Source: Actinernus sp. WN-2022
Lineage: Eukaryota; Cnidaria; Anthozoa; Actiniaria; Actinernidae
DNA length: 64,000 nucleotides
NCBI GenBank assembly: GCA_030867875.1
Contig: JAOWCC010000577.1
Location: 151,706,344-151,770,343, forward strand
Direction: 5' to 3'
The notes under the pieces were generated by a model, which did no database searches, was not told the origin of the DNA, and was given only the letters and a program-made list of their open reading frames with translations. Positions 11,166 to 23,000 of the stretch are shown here, in pieces; the stretch's first letter is position 1, and each line of letters opens with the position of its first letter. A program made the position numbers and the translations under genes.

Positions 11166-11444
11166 ACCAAGATCTTTAATGAAAAAAAAAAATTGTGGAA
11201 GAAGCCTGAGGCCAAGAGTGTTTCCATGGCAATATATAATGCTAATGTATAACTGTTTATTATACAATTATGTCAAGAATGTATAACTCATTAAGAATGC
11301 ATGAAATATGCACCAAATATGAGACCATATTTTGGGTAGTTATAGTGAAATGGCTGTCCAATCACCATCACCATGTTAAATCCCATTTCTCGAGGGAGCA
11401 CACAAGGGTAAACTTTGGTTAGTATGGAAAGTATATAATAAAGA

Positions 11445-11615
11445 ACTTATTAGTCAGCTAAACGTCTAATGTGGCTGTATATTTTTAAACCACCATTCAT
11501 ATTTTGGCAAGCTTTCCCAAAGGCTTGCAAAAATACACTACATTGTACTTGTAAAAATACACATGCATGCACGCAGCCACATACATGTATTATATGTTTA
11601 GCTGACTAATACATG
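11445..11615. repeat. Short TIR-bounded MITE
   Basis: TTAGTCAGCTAAAC near 11448 faces GTTTAGCTGACTAA near 11600; inside, GTGGCTGTA faces a GCAGCCAC segment. A diverged half-copy (TTAGTCAGCTTGGAACATG) is near 24697. No coding content. Confidence 0.65.
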
Positions 11616-12092
11616 TAACCTTACATGTATATCTATGTTCATGAGTCATGTATTTTAGTGTTCCAACATTATATAGATATGCAAAGAAACTGCTGAACTA
11701 TCATTGCAACTGGGATGCCATTTTAACATTACTTTCCCAGTACAGTTGATGCTTTCCTAAGCAACCACCCTCTTATCAGGAAATGTATTATCTGGCCAGG
11801 GTAAGAAAAGAAACTTCCAAATCACAACCCTCAAAAGTGCTTGCAGTCACCCAAAGGACATGATGAAATGGGATTTTATATAGGTGGTCACTATAGGGAG
11901 ATTGTTGCTTATGAGTGGTTGTCAACTGTATTATTATAGTTTTTAAGTTCACTTGTTAATTTTTCCATTATTGTGCATACATGTAGCAGTACACCTTGCA
12001 AATTCATATAATTAAATACTTTAGAAGGACTTGTTTTTCTGTTTTTGTCTAACAACACTACTACTGAAATATTACAGTGACTGAAGAATATA

Positions 12093-15000
12093 TCAAAACT
12101 TTCCAGAATTTTGTTGATTTTTCTTAATGTTAAAGGAAAGATTATGTTTCCGTCTTGGATGAACAATTTTTCTTCTCTTTGGCAGATAATAACGTGACAG
12201 CTCAAAAATGTCTTCACTGCAGGACCTTTTATGTGTAGCTTGGGTAGTGGCATTACATGTAGGTGGTCTTCCCTGTGTAACCATTTTCGCTCCACGCACA
12301 AGTGTTCTTCTTCTCCTAGAAGTTGCAGTAGATTGTACTTTTATTACACGCCCATGTCTTACAGAAGATTTGTGACCAATTCCAACAACTTTTCCAAAGT
12401 TATGGAAATATGAGGCTAGGGATGGTGTTGGATTGATGTCTTTTGCTTTTGCTAAAGCATCTTCATACCGTTTACAAAATACATCGATGCCACTGATGAA
12501 CTGATTGTCTCCTTCAGTCATTCGCAATTTTACATCTTCCATTATGGAGTTTAGAGAATTAATGCTGTCCTTGATAGTGATTTCATTTACCATCATGTCC
12601 TTTTCTGATGCATTGTAGTCTTCAATTTCTACATTTCTGTTCATATCTGAATCATGTTGTTGACAGCTTTCAGTCTTCAAAGTCGATGTGGGGAATGATG
12701 TTGGAATAGCCATACTGTTTTCCAGCTCCTTTTGATGAAGGGATGCATAGAAGGCATTATGTTGGATCATATCCCTTCCTAAGGCAAGTTCTGCTAGTAT
12801 CTTTCTTCCCTGCCAAGAAAGTGAAGGAATTGAATTTAAGGACATTATCTTGTATTTTAAAACAACAGCATGTTGATGGAAACATGGTGATCCATTTAAT
12901 CCTTGCTTGCAGGTGCAGGTGCCAATATTTGTATCCACAGAGTATTTCACATCCAATTCACTCTGGCTGTGAACTTCATAGATACCTTCTCCTAAATGGT
13001 TGATAGCACAGGCATCTATTGATTGGGTGTTTAAACCACAAAACCTAATGCTGATGTATCTGTCCATCTGGTTATTTGCAACTGACAGCAGGCGGCATTG
13101 GAAATACTCTTCCATAGTTTGTGAGATGAAATAAAAAACTTGTACAAGGTTGTAGGCTTTTACTCTGTTAAATATTTGTTCTTTCAGGATGCGAATGCCA
13201 GCCTCTTGGTAGTTATTGGTATGATTTCCTCTTGTCATGAGGTTCGTTCTGAAGCACAAAGCCCATTCCTTTTTCCTTTTCCACATATTTGCCAAGTGTT
13301 TAAGGAACTTCTTATGTTTGCATTGTAGATTTACTTTCTCATATCTGTTATTCAATGCAACCTCGCTGTCAGCGTACACTAATTTCTTAACATGCCCTAT
13401 TAAATCTTGCTTTTCTTCTTTCTTTACACAATTTCTGCTGTCCCAAATCCATGTCCACATAGCCTGCAGAAAATGAAAAATGCACAGAAGAAGAGAAGCT
13501 AGTGGCCAAACGTGTTGTAGTGCTCCCCGCTCGCCTGTTGCATCATCTGTGAGAAATAATGCTGGACCTATTTCTGGGCCCCTACCATAAAATGCATCTT
13601 GAGGGAGGACTGATTTAAGTGCATTGAAAGCCTTTATAAGTGTTACTTCTGCCTCACTGGATACCATTACTACACCTAAAGGTATTCCACCTGCACTGTG
13701 ACTTGTAGAAAATATAAAAACAGGAGTATTAAAACGTTCAAGGGATGCAGTGGCATCAACGAATACAATTTCCCCAGCTTGTCGGATCAAAGAATGGGCC
13801 CTACTCATCAAAGGTGTGCATAATGCCAGTATGAAAGGTTGATCTAATGCTTTCCTTTTCTGTTTTTCTTCTGCTGTTTCACACATGGTGATGCAACCCT
13901 CTTTTTCATAACGTTGTATGAATGCTTTTCCTCCCTGTGAACCATACTGAGCATTGTAATCTGCAACAACCTCCTCAAGTTTATCAAATAACTCTACACC
14001 ATTTTCAGGGCCAAGGTTTCCTTCTCTCCATTTTCTGAATAGTCGGTTTACACACTGTACATTTGGGTTGATACTAGCATCTGCTACAGCTTGCTGGCCA
14101 CCTTTAAGAAAAATTTCCAGCTCATTTGTTCTTTTGGCTGTTGAAGCTGAGTGCCCACTTTGAAACAAATGTTCAAAATGTTCTGTTGTGTCTTTAGAAA
14201 TGGGAACAAAGCTCATAACATGTGCTGAGTTTAAGGGGTGATTATGGATGAATTTCAGAGTAATGCAGGTTGCAAAAGGTCTTTTGCTTTTTGGGGTTTG
14301 TGTATTTTTTGAAACTGAAATTCGCATAAAACTTGGACATTCACATTTCTTATTTCTGTTTAGCGACATAAGTGTCTTGCTTTGTCCTCGTTGGGCTAAC
14401 CCTTTTGCTTGTTCCTTTGCCTTTTTCCGCTTGTGTTGACAGTGTAATAAAGCTCGGAAAATTACCTTTTTCCCCAAAGTCTGCATACCCTTAGTAAATC
14501 TGTATGTGCATTTTGAAGTTTGCTGAAAATCTTCCATCCACTGTCTAGCCTCTTGTTCTGTTGAAATACTAGTGTAAAATGTGGAGGAAAATGAATTTCC
14601 TGGTGCTCCACAGTAATTGTCAGGGGGAACTTCATTAAAACTAGCAATACTATAGTTGTATGATGGTGGCAGGATCTTTCTAAGAGGCTCCGGAATAAGG
14701 ACTTTGTCCAGTTTTGGTGATGCTGATGATTGTGTAGCAGATGTACATGTAGTGTCATGCCGTAGAGATGGTGTTGAAACAGGCTTACTACTGTTATGTG
14801 GTGATACATTTGGAACAGCTGTGGCACCATTAGGTGGTGATGTATTTGGAGCAGCTGTGGTATCAAGAGGTGGTGATGCATTTGAAACAACTGTGGTACC
14901 ATTAGGTGCTGAAGCATTTAGAGCAGCTGTGGTACCAAGAAGTGGTGATTCATTTGGAGCTGCCATAGTACCATGAGATAGTGATGGACTTGCAACTGGT

Positions 15001-16037
15001 GCAGTCCCAGGATGTGGTGATGGACCTTTAACTGGCACAGTACCATGAGATAGTGATGATCTACTAACTGGGGCAGTCCCAGGATGTGGTGATGGACCTT
15101 TAACTGGAACAGTACCATGAGATAGTGATGATCTACTAACTGGGGCAGTCCCAGGATGTGGTGATGGACGTTTAACTGGAACAGTACCATGAGATAGTGA
15201 TGATCTACTAACTGGGGCAGTCCCAGGATGTGGTGATGGACCTTTAAATGGCACAGTACCATGAGATAGTGATGATCTACTAACTGGGGCAGTCCCAGGA
15301 TGTGGTGATGGACCTTTAACTGGAACAGTACCATGAGATAGTGATGATCTACTAACTGGGGCAGTCCCAGGATGTGGTGATGGACCTTTAACTGGAACAG
15401 TACCATGAGATAGTGATGATCTACTAACTGGGGCAGTCCCAGGATGTGGTGATGGACGTTTAACTGGAACAGTACCATGAGATAGTGATGGTCTACTAAC
15501 TGGGGCAGTCCCAGGATGTGGTGATGGACGTTTAACTGGAACAGTACCATGAGATAGTGATGATCTACTAACTGGGGCAGTCCCAGGATGTGGTGATGGA
15601 CGTTTAACTGGAACAGTACCATGAGATAGTGATGATCTACTAACTGGGGCAGTCCCAGGATGTGGTGATGGACCTTTAACTGGCACAGTACCATGATGTA
15701 GTGATGGACTACTAACTGCCGCAGTCCCAGGATGTGGTGATGGACCTTTAACTGGCACAGTACCATGATGTAGTGATGGACTACTAACTGCCGCAGTACC
15801 AGGATGTGGTGATGGACCTTTAACTGGCACAGTACCATGATGTAGTGATGGACTACTAACTGCCGCAGTACCAGGACGTAGTGATGGAGTTGGAGCAACT
15901 ACATGTACTGCACCTGGTCTGTCCAGCATCTCAGATCTGGATGATAGCAAAAGAGGTAAGAGAATTATTACAAAATACTGTATACAGTATAAAGTACTAC
16001 AGCCAAACTTGTATGAAGTGGTCCCTGTTTGTGACAA
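12093..16037 (-). CDS. MULE (MURA-type) transposase with tandem-repeat N-terminus
   Basis: A single 1314-residue frame; a likelier start is ATG 15927-15929, because an acceptor-like CCAG lies just upstream and the extra 36 residues look like intron or leader. Residues to about 350 are Ser/Pro/Thr-rich 24-residue repeats. Then comes a C-C-H-H zinc-binding N domain (CTYRF, CQHKRKK, CECPSF, HNHPLN) like that of FAR1/MULE proteins. The DDE core has FVDATAS (D about 760), LFLTDDATGE (D about 830), the conserved CIFHFLQAMW, and NNYQEAGIRI (E about 942). A SWIM zinc finger (CTCKQ..SPCFHQH) is near 1045. The C-terminus is basic (SRRRRTLVRG, PKRRKIVHPRRK), probable nuclear signals. It would bind the TIRs and cut and join the element. 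No break is visible. Confidence 0.9.
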   Translation of the reverse strand: MSQTGTTSYKFGCSTLYCIQYFVIILLPLLLSSRSEMLDRPGAVHVVAPTPSLRPGTAAVSSPSLHHGTVPVKGPSPHPGTAAVSSPSLHHGTVPVKGPSPHPGTAAVSSPSLHHGTVPVKGPSPHPGTAPVSRSSLSHGTVPVKRPSPHPGTAPVSRSSLSHGTVPVKRPSPHPGTAPVSRPSLSHGTVPVKRPSPHPGTAPVSRSSLSHGTVPVKGPSPHPGTAPVSRSSLSHGTVPVKGPSPHPGTAPVSRSSLSHGTVPFKGPSPHPGTAPVSRSSLSHGTVPVKRPSPHPGTAPVSRSSLSHGTVPVKGPSPHPGTAPVSRSSLSHGTVPVKGPSPHPGTAPVASPSLSHGTMAAPNESPLLGTTAALNASAPNGTTVVSNASPPLDTTAAPNTSPPNGATAVPNVSPHNSSKPVSTPSLRHDTTCTSATQSSASPKLDKVLIPEPLRKILPPSYNYSIASFNEVPPDNYCGAPGNSFSSTFYTSISTEQEARQWMEDFQQTSKCTYRFTKGMQTLGKKVIFRALLHCQHKRKKAKEQAKGLAQRGQSKTLMSLNRNKKCECPSFMRISVSKNTQTPKSKRPFATCITLKFIHNHPLNSAHVMSFVPISKDTTEHFEHLFQSGHSASTAKRTNELEIFLKGGQQAVADASINPNVQCVNRLFRKWREGNLGPENGVELFDKLEEVVADYNAQYGSQGGKAFIQRYEKEGCITMCETAEEKQKRKALDQPFILALCTPLMSRAHSLIRQAGEIVFVDATASLERFNTPVFIFSTSHSAGGIPLGVVMVSSEAEVTLIKAFNALKSVLPQDAFYGRGPEIGPALFLTDDATGERGALQHVWPLASLLLCIFHFLQAMWTWIWDSRNCVKKEEKQDLIGHVKKLVYADSEVALNNRYEKVNLQCKHKKFLKHLANMWKRKKEWALCFRTNLMTRGNHTNNYQEAGIRILKEQIFNRVKAYNLVQVFYFISQTMEEYFQCRLLSVANNQMDRYISIRFCGLNTQSIDACAINHLGEGIYEVHSQSELDVKYSVDTNIGTCTCKQGLNGSPCFHQHAVVLKYKIMSLNSIPSLSWQGRKILAELALGRDMIQHNAFYASLHQKELENSMAIPTSFPTSTLKTESCQQHDSDMNRNVEIEDYNASEKDMMVNEITIKDSINSLNSIMEDVKLRMTEGDNQFISGIDVFCKRYEDALAKAKDINPTPSLASYFHNFGKVVGIGHKSSVRHGRVIKVQSTATSRRRRTLVRGAKMVTQGRPPTCNATTQATHKRSCSEDIFELSRYYLPKRRKIVHPRRKHNLSFNIKKNQQNSGKF
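14986..15893. repeat. 72-bp coding tandem repeat in the transposase gene
   Basis: About 12-13 units of 72 bp encode a 24-residue repeat with the alternating cores SPHPGTAPVS and SLSHGTVPVK. Copies near 15690-15890 form a subgroup (SPSLHHGTVPVKG with TAAVS). Neighbouring copies are almost identical in DNA, showing recent unequal exchange or slippage. Degenerate copies continue toward 14760. The encoded region is probably disordered. Confidence 0.9.
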
Positions 16038-16567
16038 TGGTCACCCAATCATTCTCCAAGGGTCATGAATGCATACATAATACTGGTTTTACTGTTAGCT
16101 AGAATATATTCTGTTATGTATTTTTTTGTTATGTTTAATTTTGGCACAGTCTCTAGATCAGAGGTGGAATTAGATGTTCTGATATTCTCAGTATGCATAA
16201 ATTAGAGACATGACAAAAATAATAGTGTGTAAATTAGGTCGCTAAATCAATAGGGAACCCCACATGACCTTAAATGGCAAGAAATGTTAGCATTGGTATA
16301 AAGGCAACCAACTCTCTCCTTATTTAATCCTTTACAGCAATCTTGGAGAAGACAGTCACCTTTACATGCCCCTTCCTCGATCCTCCCTGCAGTAACAGAG
16401 CTGCAGCTGTTCCCACTAAAACCCATCCTGCAGGACTTTGTCCTGCCCTGACCTCAGAGCTCATCCCCTTCCATATCTTAACCGGTATCTTAACCCCACA
16501 AGCTCTGAAGTCATTGTCTCAATTTATCATAATGAAAATAATAATATACTAACTTTGAACTTTTTAT

Positions 16568-16604
<37 letters not shown>

Positions 16605-17066
16605 AACAATTAGACCCGCAGCCCGAATGGGCTACGAGTCAATAGCCCATGAGGCACAAATAGAGCTATAGTAGGGTAGCCAATCAGAATGCAGGATTTG
16701 TAATAGTCCACTAGTTGGTTTATACTAAATATATATATACATGTACATGTATGCATACTGTATATATATCTAGCATGTTTTCACAAAAGGGGGTCCTTTT
16801 GTGAAAACAGCGTAGATATACATGTATAGCTAAAAACATAACAAAATAATAATGAAGGTGCATCTGCCCATACCCAGAAAGAGATTGACAGAAGTCATCA
16901 ATGAAAATGTGCCAGAATTCATCATTTTGCCGTCCCCCTCCCTACCTCATATTGAATATAGAAACATTTTTGCCTGACCAGTGTAGGACATTAACATGAA
17001 CATGTACACATATCAGAAGTGGACTATTATTAATTAGGGACAGATGTAGGTATAACTTTACAGCAC
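16038..17066. other. Intergenic region between the two MULE genes
   Basis: Lies between the 3' end of the USP-ULP1 gene and the 5' end of the transposase, both on the minus strand, so it should hold the transposase promoter. I can point only to AT-rich stretches and the CT microsatellite at 16572-16603. Confidence 0.5.
16572..16603. repeat. CT microsatellite
   Basis: An uninterrupted run of about 16 CT dinucleotides. Confidence 0.95.
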
Positions 17067-20000
17067 TTACTCAAATTCTTTGTTGAGAAGCTGAACAGCA
17101 ATTCTTTCTCGAAAAAGAGGCATGCTTTCCTGGTGACAAATAAGAGTAAATGATGAAATGCAAATAGGAATAATGTAAAAGTTTTATATACAATTATTAC
17201 AGTCATGCCATTATAGGCATAAATTATAGGAATTCATATAATATTTAAAAAATAATAATAAAACAAATTAAATTATAACAATAAAGGCTTTTCTAATCAA
17301 GTTAAACAGAGCACGGACAACTAGGCAAATTAAATTGTATTGTTCAGTGGCAATATGCTTGTGGCATGGTAAAATTTCCTGGTTTCCTTACAGAACACAC
17401 ACCAACCCTTATTTTAACTGACCCATTTCTGAAATCAAATACATCAAAACTGCATCTTAAGACTACTTCCCTTTTGTACAAAACTATTTCATCCAAATGA
17501 GAAGAGCTCAGAATAAAAACCAAGAAAGCTTTCAATTTTAAACTGTTTCCTAGCTGACGTATATATTTTGGTCATATTAAAAATTATGAGCACTTTCACT
17601 AACTGACAATTCAAATCTGTAAAAAATAACTGGGAGAAAATAATATTATACTTGTTAATCTGTAACTACTTTTTAGGCTTATTGAACTGACTCTTATTAG
17701 GTACAGTATCTTATTGAATACATTTTGATAAACTCACCTGAGAAAAGTCAAGTGGGAGATTAAAAATAGTGCATCTTGCATACTGCAGCACGAACACTCC
17801 ACAGTCAATGTTGTTGGACTGAGTTGGGTGTTGCTGATGATATAAAAAGGATAATTGTGTACAGATATTGTAAACTAGTGGTTAAAGTCAAGATGTCTTA
17901 GTGTTATGACACACAATTAACTGCTGCTATACAGTACATTTGTACGTGCACATGTGCATAAATCTAGTAACTCATTAACTGAGGTAACATGAACTAAAAT
18001 ATAAATATAAATTATTTACATATGGAAATGAAAAGTTTCGAGTGTATAACAAATACATACCAATTGCAAACAATAAAAAAATTAGTATAATATATATGAT
18101 AATAGTTTCCAGCTTATAACTGTAAAGTGGTATATTATAATTGTCACTATTTATATTACAGGTTAAGGAAATATAATATATACTTCAACCTAAGTGAATA
18201 AAGGAATGAGTGACTAAATGAGAAATAATAATAATAATTTAATGTTGACAACAATTTGAAAAATAGTAACAATAAAAACAAATTAATTAATATGTCTATA
18301 ATTACTTAAATAAAACAAATTACACTAATTAATTAAATAAAAAATAATAACTGCATTTTAGTCTAGTCTGGAATGAGTTATAGTTTTTAAATAGCTTGTA
18401 TAATGTTCTTAGTTTCCCTGGAAAGTGTCTTAAATACTGTACAATTTCATATTCAAACATATCATTTACCAAGTTTAATTGTGTCCACTTTCCAGGTGAA
18501 GTTAGTGCATGATTCTGTATCTGTTCACCAAAAGTAATGAAATGCCTGGAATAATAAAATGTGAATTTTTGATATTGATTTGTTAGATTAATATTCAATG
18601 AAGGAAATAAGACTTAATGACTTTAATTATTTAATAGCTAAGGTTTAATAGCTAAGGTTTTTTTTATTTTCGGTCTAAAGCATAACAATTTTTTACCCCA
18701 CAGTACAAAGAACCCTAAACCCAGGAAACAATGAATTTTCTGCACCAAGAAACACCCATTTGTTTTGGTATAGAGGTTCACTTAAAGTGCACTACAACAT
18801 TTACCTTTTTTATGTAATACTGTCTTGCACATGCACAACCCATGATGCAGGGTCTTAAGGGGTTGAATAATGAAAACAACCCAGGCTTACTACATTTTGT
18901 GCTTAAGTCTCAACATTTTAAAGGCTGTTTAGTATCATTTAATTAAAACAAAAGCCAATGATTTAAGTAGCTACGTGCAAACCCTACAAATGTAATTAGC
19001 TTAAGTTTGCTTTCATAATTTGAACCCAACTGTCCCTGCTAATAATGTTTTTGCGATCATGTTCTTATAGGTGTCATCTACAAATGATTGTATATATTTC
19101 ACATAAAAATAATTACTCAATATTTTTGACCACTTGGGATCCCATGCTTGTTGCACCCATAGGGTCAAGATATGACCATTTGCACTGATTTGGATATATG
19201 ACCTGAAACCAGAAAAGATAACTTACAATATATACCGGCAGATGCATATTAATAATATTTATTGTAAACAACTAAAATTACTGTAATTATGTACTTGGTT
19301 TCCATTTAAATCATTCTTTGTGACCTCGATCATTATACATAAAATTATTCAAAAATAATATCACTAAAGTATATACAGTATAGTCACTCCAAATAGTTCT
19401 CAGAATAACATTTATTACATTTATTACATTTCAGAAGTCAAATGTGCATTTCAGTGAAGAATAGAGGAATAATTTTATTGATTTTTGTTGTTGGACAACT
19501 AGCTAGGTTTTCCCTATGTGAATATGCATGGTCAGTGAGATTATCATTTCAGAACTTGTGAGGGTTGCACAAAACAGGCAACATTTGATTATTTTGCGTA
19601 ATTAATGTGTTGATAGATCGACTTAATAATGTTTAATAACAACTATTCTCAAAGCTGTATAGCTAGCTTTCATATAATTATTCAAAGGAATTTGGGATTG
19701 TTTTAATTTATACTTCTGATAATTTATTTTTTTCTGTTCCCTTTCCTTGATGGAGACCAAAAAGATAATATTTTGAGTATTTGGTAAAACAGTCATTATG
19801 AAAATGATATTACCTACACAGTGTAAGAGGTATTGGCCCTTGTGTCTAGAATGGTTTCAAACTTTGTTCAAGTTTAAGTATAAGAGAGTTAGGGAGCTCA
19901 CAGTTAATCTCCTGATTTTTCCCTACATGACAAATTATTGACTGGAATGGCCCAAACACTAACTAATTTTGTATGGATATTGAAAAGGTTGGTAACAAAT

Positions 20001-23000
20001 CATTAAAATAAATGTAGTTTTCTGCTTAAACCCTGTTTGTTTTCATTCTGGCGCCAAGATATAATGAAGCCCCTTAATTGGTTATTTATAAGCTCTGCTG
20101 ATGAAGGTGTCAAAGCTACATGTATAGGGCTTAATATAACCAGGATTTCACTCAAGAATGACCAACTAAATTTCTGGATTCATACAGTTATGATGTAGTC
20201 ACTTTAATTGTGTGTCTTAACTGTCATGCAAATACTTACAGCTAGAGACCAGTGGCAAGTTGTATAGATAGGCATTATCCACACATCTTTCTTCATAGCA
20301 TTAACCTAATTTCACATGGAAACAACATGTTTATAAAGGAAGATTAAAAATACATAATATAAAATGGTGTGATCTATCACCCTAAAGTAATTATTATGTT
20401 TACAAATCAAAACAAATACTAAAATGATATAATTTGATTTAATAAGTTACAGTTAAATGAATTACATGCACTACATTATAAAAAAAATTAAACTTACAAA
20501 ATTCAGGTCCATACATTCTTTGCCTATTAATTAATGCTCTTTCCCTTCATTTTTATTCCCATGTATTCTTGAATGCACAATTACAAGGTCTTGCTAACCA
20601 AGAATCTATCAGCTGCCTTGCAACTGTAATAATATGTTTATAATTATTGTTAATTAAACATACAATAGTTAAGTGTACAGTATAGTTATCTCATTAATTG
20701 CTTGTAACTCCGATGCAACATATATGTATACATGTACACAAGTGTTTGTACTGTACCTTGTTTATCATCTTCCAACCCATGTGATATTTTTCAGTGGCTT
20801 GACTTGAGATTTTCAAGGTATAAAAGGAGGTATCGAACATGAAAAATGAAATACCCTGTGAAAAGCAGAATTAACAGATACAATAAATTATTTAATATAT
20901 GCTTCAAATTAAGTCTTTGAAAATGTGTAACAGTTTAATAAATAGATTTATAAATAGTAAAAATTCATTAAAGGATGTAAGCAAGCCACTATCCATCTGT
21001 TTGATGGTAGTTGAAGTAGCTTTAATAAAATAATCATTATTAGTATACATTAAAGTGCATTAATTAGCACCATAAACCAACATGAACTCTTTTTGCCCAA
21101 AATTCTATTTCTGATACACTTCAGATGTCTAACTTAGTTTTCTTTGAGAGGCAGGAGCAGCAATTCAACTAGAATAAATGCTACCCAAATTGCGGGATTG
21201 ATTCATCTTGTGATGTCACAATGGAAATGTACGGGATTTTATTGTATAGTTATGTAGTTTTCTCTTGGAAAGGAGTTGATTCATGTTATGATATCACAGG
21301 ACCATGAAAAGTAACCAAAATTTTGGGATTAAATGCCAGAAATGTTACAAAAATAATTTGCAAGATTAATACCTTTTTGTGCAAAACAAACACAAAGTAC
21401 AATATAATTTTTATTTTTTCGACATTATACTCTCCAATAAAATGTTTGAATTAATTTTAGGTCATGACGTCCAACTGCACTTGCTCAAAATATTAAGGTG
21501 AAGTAATACAAGCAACAATTTCTTGCAACTAGTTGCACAACAATGTTGCGTTGCAAGTTTCAGGGCGATGTTGCTCGTATTACCACCCACTCAAGCAACT
21601 TGTCACACAACATATTTCCGTGTTGCAAGTTGCAGCAACATATTGCAGAAAGTAGAAGCTGTCAAATGAAAGTTGAAGTTTCAGACCAAGTCAGCAACAA
21701 TGTACATATAGATTTGAAAGTACAGATTGAAGTGGAGGTAGCAATAATATTATGTGCCAACACAAATCCAGACAATATGGGACTAGAATTGTGACAAAAA
21801 TTATGGTATTTTTGTTGGAAATCATGTTGTCAAGGCAAAATTTCATTATTAATACTGCAAAAATTACAATAAAACATTTTTTTTAAGTGTCTTTTTCATA
21901 ATTGTCTCCTTTTGTTGAATTGACTTGCAATAGTACTTAGATACATATGGTATAATAGCATGGTACAATATTGTGAATGGGACTGCAAAAGTGTATCATT
22001 CATACATACAGACCATTAATTACCTTTCTTAAGGCTTCCTTTGCCATTAATGATAGATATCCATTTATAATCTGAAAGGGTATTCATTTATTAAATTAAT
22101 GCCAAGAAAATTATATTAACCAACAAATAAACTAACATACATTTTTATATCTATATTTTTAAAAATAGGTCAGTTCATGAATATTGACTATAAAACCTTA
22201 CAAGTGACATATGGAAGGAGTCATAATTATAGTATTTTAATGTTTCATTTACTGTATAAATAACATACATCATCATTCAGCCACATGTCTGTTGTCCTGC
22301 CTGGGCATTGGATCACTCCCAATCTTTTCATGCTTTCCCTAGAAATGGTCACTCCAGGTCTGTTGGTCTTATAATTTCCAGCTATGATGCCTGTGCCACA
22401 TTTAGGATCTATCACAAACGATTCAAACAAGACTTCTTTGTCACATCCACTAGGGTTGTAAATCATAGCAATAATATCCTCTGTGTTCATATTTATTGGT
22501 CTTGTTGATGAGGAATGTAGATCTGTTGCATCTTTTTGTTCCTTATCCAGGTTCACAGTGGTTGGACAATGCTGGGAGCTTTGATCATCAATGGTCATAG
22601 GGTGGAAGTGCTGCTCATACACAAGTACATAGGGTTTTGAAGACAGAACATCTTCCATGGTCACTTGTCTCACCTGTGATTTATGTAGATATCCAGTGTT
22701 TGCATGTATTATACATATATATATATTAATGTCCTTCATCGGTACATTAACAGTGTCCAAGTGTAGTTAGTATACATGCATGCATGTATATCAAACTACA
22801 TTAACTTGCATAATTATAATATTTAACTTCTGTCTGATATCAAATTCGAAAGAGTTACAGGTCACATGACACAATTTCACAATTGTCGTGAACATAGTAT
22901 TTTTTTATTAATCTTTTCATACATGTATATGTAATTAAAACATTGTCACTTACAGTGTTATCATCACAGAGAAACCATTTGTTACCCCTCTTGGTGTAAC

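Larger units (their letters stand above)
10330..12092. other. MULE interior downstream of the transposase gene; MITEs only
   Basis: No gene. AT-rich sequence with a palindromic MITE at 11060-11165 and a TIR-bounded fragment at 11445-11615. It is the 3' flank of the transposase gene, which is transcribed towards it. Confidence 0.6.

Noticed and set aside
14462..15898. Long His/Leu-rich minus-strand frames (HHYLMVLFQL-type repeats)
   Set aside because: Out-of-frame shadow of the 72-bp tandem repeat in the transposase gene.
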